Shown: positions 43,236 to 51,815 of the stretch, one piece after another
Layout: each line of letters opens with the position of its first letter
How positions within the stretch are numbered: the first letter of the stretch is position 1
Origin: Shimia thalassica
GTDB lineage: Bacteria > Pseudomonadota > Alphaproteobacteria > Rhodobacterales > Rhodobacteraceae
NCBI RefSeq assembly: GCF_001458215.1
Contig: NZ_CYTW01000001.1
Span: 682,001 to 746,000, forward strand
Length of the DNA stretch: 64,000 nt
Direction of reading: 5' to 3'
Program-made: the position numbers and the translations under genes
The notes under the pieces: generated by a model
The model's input: only the letters and a program-made list of their open reading frames with translations
Told to the model about the DNA's origin: nothing
Databases searched by the model: none

Positions 43236-43445
43236 TTATCCGCGCCAGTTGGCCGGAACATCCCACGCAAAACGTTTTGCTTCTGCCGAGGCTTCTTCGC
43301 GTGTCAGGCCCATATCAAGGAGGGCCGCATCGTCCAGACCGGACAGTGCGCGACGTTGACGATACAACGCCATCAGGCCGCCAAGAGTGGCTTTGTTAGA
43401 GGAGGAGAGGCCGGCGTAGCGACCGAGTGTTGCGATGAAGGTCAT
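43236..43445 (-). CDS. DUF1127 small protein, 69 aa
   Basis: This 69-residue protein has the DUF1127 arginine-rich motif YRQRRALSGLDDAALLDMGL followed by TREEASAEAKRFAWDVPANW. Short DUF1127 proteins of Rhodobacterales are RNA-interacting or stress-related; RSP_6037 (CcaF1) of Rhodobacter is the best-known. AAAGGA lies about 10 bases before the ATG. It is divergent from a LysR gene across 127 bp that carries a T-N11-A palindrome. No CCUCCUCCC hairpin follows this copy. Confidence 0.88.
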   Translation of the reverse strand: MTFIATLGRYAGLSSSNKATLGGLMALYRQRRALSGLDDAALLDMGLTREEASAEAKRFAWDVPANWRG

Positions 43446-43486
43446 AGTCCTGTCCTTTCTAGAATGAAGATGGTTTCGTGCGTTTC

Positions 43487-43503
43487 CATCAGATTGCTTG
43501 ATG
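43487..43503. promoter_or_regulatory. Candidate LysR-type operator (T-N11-A palindrome)
   Basis: CATCA-N7-TGATG is a perfect 5-bp-arm palindrome containing the T-N11-A pattern typical of LysR-family binding sites. It lies between the divergent DUF1127 and LysR genes, 70 bases upstream of the LysR start. Confidence 0.4.
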
Positions 43504-43572
43504 TATATGGGGGAGTATGATTTATTTTGAAAACGAATGTTTGTGAGATGAAATATCAATAACGGTGATGTA

Positions 43573-44481
43573 ATGCGGAACCTTGATGTTACTACGTTGC
43601 GTAGTTTTGTTGCAGTTGCCGATCTTGGGGGGGTAACCAAGGCGGCGGGTTTCTTGCATCTCACCCAGTCAGCGGTCTCTATGCAGTTGAAAAGACTTGA
43701 AGAGTTGATCGGGGTCTCTCTTCTCGACCGATCGGGGCGCGGGATCGCTCTTACGCCGGCCGGCGAGCAGCTTTTGGGGTATGCGCGCCGCATGGTGTCC
43801 TTGAATGACGAGGTTATCCGGCGTCTGACACATGAAGAATTCGAGGGTGAAATCACTTTGGGTGTGCCTCACGACATCGTTTATCCGGTGATTCCACGTG
43901 CGATGCAGCAATTTGCGGCCGCTTATCCGCGTGTCAAAGTGCATTTGATTTCATCGTATACGCGGGCCCTGCGGTCACAGTTCGACAAGGGCGAGTGCGA
44001 TTTGATCCTGACCACAGAGGCACAAAGCGCATTCGGGGCTGAGTTGCTATGCACCTTGCCGATGGCTTGGGTCGGTGCACCCGGTGGGGCCACTTGGCGC
44101 CGCAGACCGTTTCGGTTCGCCTCTGGCGCCAATTGCGTGTTCCGTTCAAACGCGATCCGCGCCTTGGATGAGGTCGGCATCGAGTGGGAAATGGCCGTTG
44201 AGACCAATTCGGAACGCACGGTCGAAGCAACGGTAAGTGCCGATCTCGGGGCGATGGCCATGATTGAGGGGACACAGCCGCCCTATCTCGAAGTGATCGA
44301 GCATAATGGCGCGCTGCCTGATCTCGGGGTGCAGAATATCAATCTTTATGGCGCAGAGGCTGGCAAGGGCGATGTGATTGCCTATCTCGCGGATTTGCTG
44401 CGCAAAGGGTTTCATCCGATGCAGGGGCGGTACGATATTCAGTCCGCGCACCGCCGACATGCAAATGCAGGCGCCCGCTAA
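43573..44481 (+). CDS. LysR family transcriptional regulator
   Basis: This 302-residue regulator has the N-terminal winged helix-turn-helix (LRSFVAVADLGGVTKAAGFL, then LTQSAVSMQLKRLEELIGV) and a periplasmic-binding-like effector domain from about residue 90. The effector is unknown. The 3' end overlaps a hairpin (CAGGCGCCC/GGGCGCCTG, 44468-44491) whose loop holds the TAA stop. LysR proteins usually control a divergent neighbour, here the 69-aa DUF1127 gene. Confidence 0.92.
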   Translation: MRNLDVTTLRSFVAVADLGGVTKAAGFLHLTQSAVSMQLKRLEELIGVSLLDRSGRGIALTPAGEQLLGYARRMVSLNDEVIRRLTHEEFEGEITLGVPHDIVYPVIPRAMQQFAAAYPRVKVHLISSYTRALRSQFDKGECDLILTTEAQSAFGAELLCTLPMAWVGAPGGATWRRRPFRFASGANCVFRSNAIRALDEVGIEWEMAVETNSERTVEATVSADLGAMAMIEGTQPPYLEVIEHNGALPDLGVQNINLYGAEAGKGDVIAYLADLLRKGFHPMQGRYDIQSAHRRHANAGAR

Positions 44482-44491
44482 GGGGCGCCTG
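44468..44491 (+). terminator. Hairpin overlapping the LysR stop codon
   Basis: CAGGCGCCC (44468-44476) pairs with GGGCGCCTG (44483-44491). No T-run follows, so termination by this hairpin alone is uncertain; it separates convergent genes. Confidence 0.45.
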
Positions 44492-44500
44492 TGCGGGGGG

Positions 44501-45466
44501 TTAGAGCCCCATTGTAACCACAACTTTGCCGGTGGATTTGCGTTTGCGCAAAAGATCCATGGCCTCGTTGGTTTGTTCCAGTGGTAGCGTGTTGCTGACG
44601 TGCGGTTTGATCCGTCCTTCGCCGTACCATTGGAAAAGAGTGGTCAGGCTGTCGACGACGACTTGGGGTTTGAAGGCGATATATCCCCCCCAATACAAAC
44701 CCATCACAGTGAGGTTCTTCACCAAAAGGTGATTGGTCGGAACCTGAGGGACTTCGCCGCTAGCAAAACCAATAGGCAACAAACGCGCCTCTGGGTTGCA
44801 GGCCCGGAAGGCCGCTTTCCACTGTTCGCCACCAACCGGATCATAGACAACATCCGCCCCGCCAAGCGATTTCACAACCGAGCGGATATCCTCGTTTGTT
44901 GCATCAATGAGGTGATCGGCACCGGCTTTCTTGGCGACCTCGAGCTTGTCCGCGCCGCGCGCACAGGCGATGACGTTTGCGCCCATGAGCTTGCCGATTT
45001 CAACCGCTGTCAGGCCAACACCACCGGCAGCGCCAAGGACCAAAAGCGTCTCGCCGGGTTGAAGGCGGGCGCGATAGTCGAGCGCAACGTGGCTGGTGCC
45101 GTAGGCAATCAAAAACGCAGCGGCGTCTTCAAATGGCATGTCATCGGGCAAAGGAACGGCGCGAGAGGCATCAAAACAGCCATATTCGGCCAATCCGCCC
45201 TGTCCGCCAAAAACGGCAACGCGGGTTCCAACAGCAGGGCCGTTTGTGTCTGGTCCCAAGGCGTCAACAACACCGGCCACTTCCATGCCGCCAATAAAGG
45301 GCAGGGCAGGTGTTTCCTGATAGGTGCCTTTTTGCATGAGCAAATCTGCAAAGTTGAGGCCGCAAGCACCTACTTTAACGCGAATCTCTCCGGGGCCAGG
45401 TTCAGGCATGGGCAAGTCCAAAACCTCGGGACGGGTCTCGTGAGATGTGATCTGATAGGCGCGCAT
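44501..45466 (-). CDS. NADPH:quinone oxidoreductase family protein (zeta-crystallin type)
   Basis: This 321-residue medium-chain reductase lacks the zinc ligands of alcohol dehydrogenases and has the Rossmann motif LVLGAAGGVGLTAVEIGKLMGA (in parts) and the N-terminal PGPGEIRVKVGACGLNFAD of the quinone oxidoreductase group. It probably reduces quinones or enones with NADPH. AGGAGA lies 5 bases before the ATG. Confidence 0.9.
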   Translation of the reverse strand: MRAYQITSHETRPEVLDLPMPEPGPGEIRVKVGACGLNFADLLMQKGTYQETPALPFIGGMEVAGVVDALGPDTNGPAVGTRVAVFGGQGGLAEYGCFDASRAVPLPDDMPFEDAAAFLIAYGTSHVALDYRARLQPGETLLVLGAAGGVGLTAVEIGKLMGANVIACARGADKLEVAKKAGADHLIDATNEDIRSVVKSLGGADVVYDPVGGEQWKAAFRACNPEARLLPIGFASGEVPQVPTNHLLVKNLTVMGLYWGGYIAFKPQVVVDSLTTLFQWYGEGRIKPHVSNTLPLEQTNEAMDLLRKRKSTGKVVVTMGL

Positions 45467-45769
45467 TAAGGTCTCCTGATTGATGTGCTGTTTTTAATCG
45501 TTCGGGCGAGCTTGTCAAAAAACATTTGAAAAACAAGATTGTTCGCCTGTTCCGTTGCGTTCGCATTTCTCCTCATGATTGCACGAGTGCGGGCGGGAGT
45601 ATCCGAAGGCTTGTGTCAAAATTCTTGATCTGTTGAGGAAAACTGTTAAAGTGGGGCGATCGCCGTTGGGAAAAGCGGTGACAGGACAACAGGGGCATTT
45701 GCCTGCCCGCCAGGGGATCATGGCAAGCGTGGCATGTCACTTAACAGAGTAATTGTGAGGAGTCGTTTG
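45467..45769. other. 303-bp divergent region upstream of XRE regulator
   Basis: This gap holds the promoters of the quinone oxidoreductase and the XRE-hisN unit. GTTC occurs three times between 45540 and 45563, but with spacings of 4 and 6 instead of the 7 bases of an alphaproteobacterial LexA box. I see no gene, RNA or clear palindrome. Confidence 0.35.
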
Positions 45770-46138
45770 ATGACCCATCCAGTAGACGTACATGTCGGCA
45801 AGCGCATTCGTCAGCGTCGTTGGCTAACAGGCATGACACAACAGCAACTTGCGCAGCAGGTTGGTATCAAGTTTCAGCAGATTCAGAAATATGAAACCGG
45901 TGCGAACCGGGTCAGCGCATCGCGCCTCTGGGATATTGCTGACGCTTTGGATGTTCCGGTGAGTTTCTTCTTTGAGGGGATCGAAGACGCCGAAGCTACC
46001 GAGTCGACTTCAAATGTGCCCGCCGATCTGATGGGAGACAAGGAAGCACTTGATTTGGTGCGGTCCTACTATTCCATCCCCGAAAACCAGCGTCGGCGTT
46101 TGTTCGAACTGGCACGGGTTTTAAGTGACGTAGCTTGA
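45770..46138 (+). CDS. XRE-family helix-turn-helix regulator
   Basis: This 122-residue protein carries a Cro/CI-type DNA-binding domain (about 8-65: VGKRIRQRRWLTGMTQQQLA, IKFQQIQKYETGANRVSASR) and a short C-terminal helical region, DKEALDLVRSYYSIPENQRR, that recurs in a family conserved across Rhizobiales and Rhodobacterales. GAGGAG lies 7 bases before the ATG. Its targets are unknown; hisN follows on the same strand after 62 bases. Confidence 0.9.
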   Translation: MTHPVDVHVGKRIRQRRWLTGMTQQQLAQQVGIKFQQIQKYETGANRVSASRLWDIADALDVPVSFFFEGIEDAEATESTSNVPADLMGDKEALDLVRSYYSIPENQRRRLFELARVLSDVA

Positions 46139-46200
46139 GTTTGAGCCTCTGCTGGGCTAGCGGTGACTGAAACCCATCCGCTCTGCAGAGGCCCAGTCAA

Positions 46201-46995
46201 GTGAACATCACCGAACAAAATGATATTGTCGAAGCGGCGCACGCGATGGCGGATGCCGCTAGATTTGCGATTCTCCCTTTTTTTCGGGCGCAGGGACTTT
46301 CTGCCGACAACAAATTGGCGGGGGGATTTGACCCCGTCACCGAAGCGGACCGCGCCGCAGAGCGTGCAATGCGTGATGTTCTTGCACGGTTGCGGCCGCA
46401 TGATGCCATCTTGGGCGAAGAATACGGCCACAGCGACGGGACGTCCGGTTTGACCTGGGTCTTGGACCCGATTGACGGCACACGCGGATTTATTAGCGGA
46501 ACACCGACATGGGGTGTCTTGATCGCCCTGTCTAACGATGCCGGTCCGGTTTTCGGAATTATTGACCAGCCCTATATTCGTGAACGGTTTGTGGGCGGCT
46601 TTGGTGCATCATTTGTGGATGGCCCGAGCGGGCCCATGGATTTGGCGTGCCGGAAAGAAAGCACCCTCGAAGAGGCGATATTGCTCACCACTTTCCCTGA
46701 GGTGGGGTCTGCGACGGAGGCTGCGGCCTTTGGGGCCGTTTCCGAGAAGGTGCGACTGACGCGCTATGGGATGGATTGTTATGGGTATGCTCTTGTCGCA
46801 ACAGGGCAGGTCGACCTTGTGATTGAGGCGGGTCTGAACGCCTATGACATTCAGGCGCCGATTGCTGTTGTCGAGGCCGCTGGCGGCATTGTCACCGATT
46901 GGCAAGGCGGTCCGGCACATGACGGAGGCCGCGTCATTGCCGCCGCAAATGAAAAAGTACATGCAGAGGCTTTGGCGATATTGAGCCAGTATTGA
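46201..46995 (+). CDS. hisN: Inositol monophosphatase family protein, probable histidinol-phosphatase HisN
   Basis: This 264-residue enzyme has the three metal-binding motifs of the family: GEEYG, DPIDGTRGFISGTP and the C-terminal AYDIQAPIAVVEAAGG. The TRGF and GTPTWGVLIAL segments fit the HisN-type histidinol-phosphatases that make histidinol in alphaproteobacteria and actinobacteria better than SuhB. The start is a GTG with AGAGG 8 bases upstream. Histidinol-phosphatase is my preferred but not proven activity. Confidence 0.8.
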   Translation: MNITEQNDIVEAAHAMADAARFAILPFFRAQGLSADNKLAGGFDPVTEADRAAERAMRDVLARLRPHDAILGEEYGHSDGTSGLTWVLDPIDGTRGFISGTPTWGVLIALSNDAGPVFGIIDQPYIRERFVGGFGASFVDGPSGPMDLACRKESTLEEAILLTTFPEVGSATEAAAFGAVSEKVRLTRYGMDCYGYALVATGQVDLVIEAGLNAYDIQAPIAVVEAAGGIVTDWQGGPAHDGGRVIAAANEKVHAEALAILSQY

Positions 46996-47112
46996 CCTGA
47001 TCGGATTGCTGGGCCAATTTGGCCAAGCTTCGAGTCCTTTGCCCGTATTCTGTCGGAGCGCTTCACACTTCACTCACCGAAACGGGCCAGATGAAGTGTG
47101 AAAGGACTCTTG

Positions 47113-48447
47113 ATGGCTGAAATTCTCATAAAAAATGCATCCCATGTTTTGACCATGGATGATGCGCGCCGTGAAATGGCCGGTATTGATATCCGTATCA
47201 AAGACGGGGTGATTGCCGAAATCGGGCATGGGCTTGCTGGTGGTGCGGAAACGGTTCTGGCCTCTGGCTGTGTTGTGACGCCGGGGGTGGTCAACACGCA
47301 CCACCACCTTTACCAAACCCTGACGCGCGCGGTTCCGGGGGGGCAAGACGCGCTTTTGTTTGGATGGTTGCAGACGCTCTATCCGATCTGGAGCAGGTTT
47401 GGCCCGGACGAAATGTTCATCTCGGCGCAGGTGGGATTGGCGGAATTGATGCTGTCGGGATGTACGCTGACATCAGATCATTTGTACCTGTTTCCAAACG
47501 GCGCACGTCTGGAAGACACGATTGATGCCGCGGCAGAGATCGGCATGCGATTCCATCCCACTCGCGGCGCGATGAGCATCGGTGAAAGCGACGGGGGCTT
47601 GCCACCGGACATGCTGGTTGAGCGGGAAGAAGACATTCTGAACGATGCGATCCGGTTGGTCGACCGGTTCCACGATGCTTCGGAGGGATCGATGTGTCGT
47701 GTTGGCGTGGCGCCGTGCTCGCCCTTTTCGGTCAGCCGCGACCTGATGCGCGATGCTGCTATTCTCGCGCGGGATAAAGGGGTGATGTTGCACACCCATC
47801 TTGCCGAAAATGATGAAGACATTGCCTATAGTCTTGAAAAGTTTGGCTGTCGTCCGGGCCAGTACGCCGAAGATCTGGGCTGGACAGGTGATGATGTGTG
47901 GCATGCCCATTGCGTCAAGCTTGATGGTCAGGAAATTGATCTGTTTGCACGGTCCAAAACAGGTGTCGCGCATTGTCCTTGCTCGAACTGTCGTTTGGGC
48001 AGCGGTATCGCGCCCGTGCGGGCAATGCGAGACGCAGGGGTGCCTGTCGGGCTGGGTGTGGATGGCTCGGCCAGCAACGATGCGGGAAACCTTGTTCTGG
48101 AAGCGCGGCAATCCATGTTGCTACAGCGGGTCAGCCAGGGGGCGGATGCCATGAGCGCCCGCGAAGCGCTCGAGATCGCAACGCGCGGCGGGGCCGAGGT
48201 TCTGGGCCGCTCTGATTGCGGACAGATTGCCGTTGGCAAGCGCGCCGATCTTGCGATCTGGGATGTCACCGGAATTGAAAGCGCAGGAAGCTGGGATCCC
48301 GCAGCGATTCTTCTGGCTGGTCCAACGCAGGTGAGAGACCTGTTCATCGAAGGGCGTCAGGTCGTGCGTGATGGAATCGTGACAACGCTGGATCTGCCAA
48401 AGGTGATCGAACGTCAAAACGCGATGGCGCAAAAACTGGCCTCTTGA
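47113..48447 (+). CDS. 8-oxoguanine deaminase
   Basis: This 444-residue amidohydrolase has the N-terminal metal motif VNTHHHLYQT (about 60-69), the mid histidines HTHLAEN and AHCVKLD, and GVDGSASND near the C-terminus. CPCSNCRLGSGIAPVR is the sequence I associate with the 8-oxoguanine deaminase group within the TRZ/ATZ family; these enzymes convert 8-oxoguanine to urate. Isoguanine or other purines are possible alternatives. It is followed by a strong terminator. AAAGGA lies 7 bases before the ATG. Confidence 0.85.
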   Translation: MAEILIKNASHVLTMDDARREMAGIDIRIKDGVIAEIGHGLAGGAETVLASGCVVTPGVVNTHHHLYQTLTRAVPGGQDALLFGWLQTLYPIWSRFGPDEMFISAQVGLAELMLSGCTLTSDHLYLFPNGARLEDTIDAAAEIGMRFHPTRGAMSIGESDGGLPPDMLVEREEDILNDAIRLVDRFHDASEGSMCRVGVAPCSPFSVSRDLMRDAAILARDKGVMLHTHLAENDEDIAYSLEKFGCRPGQYAEDLGWTGDDVWHAHCVKLDGQEIDLFARSKTGVAHCPCSNCRLGSGIAPVRAMRDAGVPVGLGVDGSASNDAGNLVLEARQSMLLQRVSQGADAMSAREALEIATRGGAEVLGRSDCGQIAVGKRADLAIWDVTGIESAGSWDPAAILLAGPTQVRDLFIEGRQVVRDGIVTTLDLPKVIERQNAMAQKLAS

Positions 48448-48453
48448 AACGCG

Positions 48454-48484
48454 AAAAGCGCAGGGCGAACCCTGCGCTTTTTCG
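48454..48484 (+). terminator. Intrinsic terminator after 8-oxoguanine deaminase gene
   Basis: AAAAGCGCAGGG (48454-48465) pairs with CCCTGCGCTTTT (48470-48481) around CGAA, followed by TTCGTTT. Confidence 0.88.
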
Positions 48485-48494
48485 TTTGACCTTT

Positions 48495-48569
48495 TGGAGC
48501 GGGCGAGGCGATTCGAACGCCCGACCCTAACCTTGGCAAGGTTATGCTCTACCCCTGAGCTACGCCCGC
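48495..48569 (-). tRNA. tRNA-Gly (anticodon GCC)
   Basis: Read on the minus strand this folds as a complete cloverleaf: acceptor GCGGGCG/CGCCCGC, D-stem GCTC/GAGC, anticodon stem TAACC/GGTTA around TTGCCAA, and T-arm GGGCG-TTCGAAT-CGCCT. Discriminator T and an encoded CCA end the gene. It has 72 nt plus CCA and reads GGC and GGU glycine codons. Confidence 0.97.
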
Positions 48570-48703
48570 ATCATTGAGTGAGGCGTGAGATATAAAGAGT
48601 TGGGCTGAGCCGCAAGAGGAAAATCGACCAGAGTGCAAAAAAATGTCACTGAGGCGACGGGATTTCTTCTCGAATACGTTTAACCCGCATGAGGACACGA
48701 AAA

Positions 48704-49066
48704 ATGCACCAGATGACCCGTCGATCTGCACTTGCTTTGCTCTTTGGGGCGCCTGTTATGGCGTTGGCCCATGGCGGGCACAGCACCGCAAAGATTCGCG
48801 CAACGGCGAAAGTGCTGAAAAACAGGAATCGGGTTGTGACGCTTAAGCTGACCGTTCTCAACACGGCAAGCACGGCATTGATTCTGGAAGATGTTTCTGT
48901 CGCGGGGGCCGAAGTCCTTTCAACAAAAGGGGCGGCCAAGGCTGCAGGCTTTGACGTGATTGAAATGGTGGTGCGACTGAGGTTCTCAAACGACGTGCCG
49001 GATGAATTTACGGTGGTGTTGGATTTTGGAGAGCAAGGGCAGGCCCATGTTTCGGCAAGCCCCTAA
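48704..49066 (+). CDS. Small exported protein, 120 aa, possible Tat signal
   Basis: I do not recognise this protein. MTRRSALALLFGAPVMALAHGG is a signal peptide in which two arginines precede the hydrophobic core, allowing Tat or Sec export. The mature part is beta-rich (VVTLKLTVLNTASTALILED), suggesting an Ig-like or PCu(A)C-like copper-chaperone fold, though no His/Met copper motif is clear besides HGGH at the mature N-terminus. GAGG (48691-48694) is 9 bases before the ATG at 48704. The 52-aa exported peptide gene follows 28 bases later. Confidence 0.65.
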   Translation: MHQMTRRSALALLFGAPVMALAHGGHSTAKIRATAKVLKNRNRVVTLKLTVLNTASTALILEDVSVAGAEVLSTKGAAKAAGFDVIEMVVRLRFSNDVPDEFTVVLDFGEQGQAHVSASP

Positions 49067-49094
49067 GGGGGGCCGCCCGAGGAGGAAGAAAGAG

Positions 49095-49253
49095 ATGAAG
49101 ATACTGGAAAATATGCGCCTTGGAGCATTGTCACTGGCAATTGTTCTTGGCATCGCGGCCGAGGGCCATGCGGCCTTTGACACTTTGGCAGTCCAACATT
49201 TTGTTCAGAGCGATCAAGTTGTTGCCGCCTGCGTGGATGCAAAGACCAGCTAA
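49095..49253 (+). CDS. Short exported peptide, 52 aa
   Basis: A strong ribosome-binding site, GAGGAGGAAG, lies about 7 bases before the ATG. The 52-residue product has a signal peptide (MKILENMRLGALSLAIVLGI, cut near GHA-A, about residue 26) and leaves a mature peptide of about 26 residues, FDTLAVQHFVQSDQVVAACV then DAKTS, with one cysteine. It probably forms one unit with the 120-aa exported protein upstream. I know no family for it. Confidence 0.55.
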   Translation: MKILENMRLGALSLAIVLGIAAEGHAAFDTLAVQHFVQSDQVVAACVDAKTS

Positions 49254-49270
49254 GGCGGCTTGGCCCTGAC

Positions 49271-50002
49271 CTAGCTCCCTGTCTCGAGTTTGGTCAGCCC
49301 CTCATTGAGGGTCGCGCCCGTTCCTGCGGCCTCCATGTGTTGGCGCAGACGTTGATTATATCCCCCCGGGGTGTTCAGGGCCTCGATCAGGCTGGCTGCG
49401 GTTGATGCCTCGAGGCCGGAGGTCACGAGGTGGCGCAAAAACATCTCTCCCTGCGCCTGATCCTCGACCCGCGCAGCCAGCCAGCGCGCTGCGTCGTCGA
49501 CCATTCGAGCAACAGGCGACAAAACGGCCTGAGCGCAAAGATATGCTGACATTTCTTCCGCAGAACGAAGCTTGAAAATTTGATTTCTGGCACCAAACAG
49601 GGTTTCGATCAGATCCGCGTCCCCCTGCATCATGATCGCTGAACCGCCGGTCGCAATTGACGGGAACGGCATCATGATCGCAGCGGCAGTTGCGGGTGAC
49701 ACCATGTCGTCCGCTTCCTCCAGTGTAGCGCCGGCCATAACGGTGATGATGCGCTGATCAGAGCGAAAGGTCAGGGCAGACAAAATGGCAGGTGCCGCCT
49801 CTGCCATGAGGCCCAGAAACACGATATCAGTGTTGTCCAGAACGGTTTGGTTGTCAGCAACGGTGACGTTTTCATAAGTCTTGGCCAATGCCGCAGATTT
49901 GTCCGTGCCGCGTTCAGAGACCGTGATTTGATGGCCGTCTGCTGCGATGCCATGCACAACGGCGGATGTGATCGTTCCAGTTCCTAAAATACCAATACGC
50001 AT
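49271..50002 (-). CDS. proC: Pyrroline-5-carboxylate reductase-like protein (ProC)
   Basis: This 243-residue NAD(P)-dependent reductase has the Rossmann start MRIGILGTGTITSAVVHGI and the ProC dimer-domain segments AAAIMMPFPSIATGGSAIMM and LVTSGLEASTAASLIEALNTPGGYN (in parts). ProC makes L-proline from pyrroline-5-carboxylate. The classic PGGTT motif near the end appears as PGGYN, so a divergent paralogue with another imine substrate is possible. The ATG at 50002 matches the conserved N-terminus. Confidence 0.75.
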   Translation of the reverse strand: MRIGILGTGTITSAVVHGIAADGHQITVSERGTDKSAALAKTYENVTVADNQTVLDNTDIVFLGLMAEAAPAILSALTFRSDQRIITVMAGATLEEADDMVSPATAAAIMMPFPSIATGGSAIMMQGDADLIETLFGARNQIFKLRSAEEMSAYLCAQAVLSPVARMVDDAARWLAARVEDQAQGEMFLRHLVTSGLEASTAASLIEALNTPGGYNQRLRQHMEAAGTGATLNEGLTKLETGS

Positions 50003-50108
50003 TGAGAAACCCTGTGTTGATGTTTCAAGAGAGTGCAGCACACAGGTGCGCGGGTGACACTCGGATGACGACGTCGTTGTGGACGTTTCCGTCACCTTAC
50101 CTCAAAGC

Positions 50109-51023
50109 CTAGGCCTTTGGGTGGGTCCGGTTATAGACGTCCATCAGGCGTGCGGTGTCCACCGCAGTATAGGCCTGTGTGGTCGACAGCGAGGCGTGGC
50201 CCAGAAGTTCCTGAATCGCGCGCAGATCGCCGCCAGCCTCAAGCAGATGCGTTGCAAAACTGTGGCGCATGGCGTGGGGCGTTGCCGTCGAGGGCAAACC
50301 CAGCTGCATCCGTGTTTTTTCCATAACACCCGACACGATACGGGGCGACAGGCGTCCCCCACGTACCCCGCGAAACAAAGGCCCGTCGTCTTCTTTGGGA
50401 TGGGGGCACAGGTCCAGATAGACCTGCACCGCGTCGCGCGCGGCATCAAGCACGGGCACGACACGTTCTTTGCCGCCTTTGCCAAGGATGCGCAGAACCG
50501 CCGGAAGGGGCGCATCCCGACCATCAAGGCCAAGGGCCTCGGAAATGCGCAGGCCGCATCCATAAAGAAGCGTGACAACCGCCATATCGCGCGCACCTAC
50601 CCACGGGGTTTCGGATTGAAGCTCGACTGTATCAATCACCGCGCGCGCTGCGTCTTGATCCAGAGGGCGGGGCAGTTTCTTTTGGAATTTCGGGGCCCGC
50701 GTCGACAAAACGGCGGTTGGGTCAAAGCTCTCTCGTTCCGCCAGCCAGCGATAAAAGCTTTTGACGGCAGACAGCTTTCTGGCAAGCGACCTTGCCCCGA
50801 CGCCATTGCCACGCGTAAAGGCCATCCATGCGCGCATATCGGTGACACTTATGCGGGTGAGGGGGCCAAGCCCCTGCGATTCCCCTTTGTGCAGGGTCAT
50901 GAACGACAGGAATTCTGTCAGATCCCCATGATACGCCGTGAGGGTGTTTTGTGCGGCGCCACCAAGCGCCGACTGGCTGGCCAGCCACGTTTCAAGAGCG
51001 TCCGCTGCTGCGGGCGAGATCAC
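50109..51023 (-). CDS. xerC: Tyrosine recombinase XerC
   Basis: This 304-residue recombinase has the SAM-like core-binding domain (about 1-95) and the catalytic residues R in YGCGLRISEALGL, K in GKGGKERVVPV, HxxR in HAMRHSFATHLL, H in LLGHASLSTTQ and Y in QAYTAVD. With XerD it resolves chromosome dimers at dif. The GTG start overlaps the DUF484 gene stop by four bases (GTGA). The DUF484-xerC pair is common in proteobacteria, which supports XerC over other integrases. Confidence 0.93.
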   Translation of the reverse strand: MISPAAADALETWLASQSALGGAAQNTLTAYHGDLTEFLSFMTLHKGESQGLGPLTRISVTDMRAWMAFTRGNGVGARSLARKLSAVKSFYRWLAERESFDPTAVLSTRAPKFQKKLPRPLDQDAARAVIDTVELQSETPWVGARDMAVVTLLYGCGLRISEALGLDGRDAPLPAVLRILGKGGKERVVPVLDAARDAVQVYLDLCPHPKEDDGPLFRGVRGGRLSPRIVSGVMEKTRMQLGLPSTATPHAMRHSFATHLLEAGGDLRAIQELLGHASLSTTQAYTAVDTARLMDVYNRTHPKA

Positions 51024-51727
51024 GACAGCCAGCGCCGCATGGCGCGTTCAAACACCCCTGCAAAGAAAGCAAGCAAATCTGTGCCTTGTTGCGGGGTGAA
51101 CTGGTGCGGGTCTTCTGCCCCCATCACGAGCATCCCCGGCAGACGACCGTCGCCAAAGTCCAGCTTGAGACAGGCTTCGGACCGGATCCAGTCGGAATCC
51201 TCGCCGTAAATCTGCTCGGACCCGGAATGCAATTGGCGCAAAGTCACCTGCCGCAGCGGTACATTACGCCCGCCGTTCAGATAGTCATCAATGAAACCGG
51301 GTTCGGCAACGGACAGAACATCGCCCAGTTTCTTGATGGCGGGATCATCTTCGGACTGAACCGATTCCAGAACAAGCCGCACCGAATCGACGCGCAGAAT
51401 GTCGGCCACTTCACCACCGAGATCATGAAGGAAAGGTTCGAATTCGACAGGATCCAACATGCGCAGGATAGCGCGATGCACCTGATTGGTGCCGGCAAGG
51501 TTTTCATAAGCGGCGGCGATCACGCTGCGATGGGTGTCTTCCAGCCGGTCAAGCCGGGCTTCCAGACGCTCCATCGCGATGCCGCGAAGGTCGACAATGT
51601 TTCCGCCCATGGTCTTTTCATTGGCGGCGATCAGGGCGCGCATCAGATCCTGATCATCCAGAACCATATCAGGTTGCGAAATGATCTTTTCACGCAATGA
51701 ATCGTCGATTTTTGCCGTGCTGCTCAT
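51020..51727 (-). CDS. DUF484 family protein
   Basis: This 235-residue protein has a coiled-coil N-terminal half (ERLEARLDRLEDTHRSVIAA) and a GAF-like C-terminal domain, as DUF484 proteins do. The function is unknown, but in many proteobacteria the gene is fixed upstream of xerC, as it is here with a 4-base overlap, so a link to chromosome dimer resolution is plausible. No signal peptide or membrane helix is seen. Confidence 0.88.
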   Translation of the reverse strand: MSSTAKIDDSLREKIISQPDMVLDDQDLMRALIAANEKTMGGNIVDLRGIAMERLEARLDRLEDTHRSVIAAAYENLAGTNQVHRAILRMLDPVEFEPFLHDLGGEVADILRVDSVRLVLESVQSEDDPAIKKLGDVLSVAEPGFIDDYLNGGRNVPLRQVTLRQLHSGSEQIYGEDSDWIRSEACLKLDFGDGRLPGMLVMGAEDPHQFTPQQGTDLLAFFAGVFERAMRRWLS

Positions 51728-51815
51728 GTCTGTCTCGTTCTTGTTTTTCGCGACTTTATCAGAGACCAAGGTGAAATGCCTCACCTTTTTTATGGCAAAA
51801 CGAGACAGGCGGACT

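Noticed and set aside
45540-45563. Three GTTC copies resembling a LexA box
   Set aside because: The spacings are 4 and 6 bases, not the required 7, and the adjacent genes are not SOS genes.
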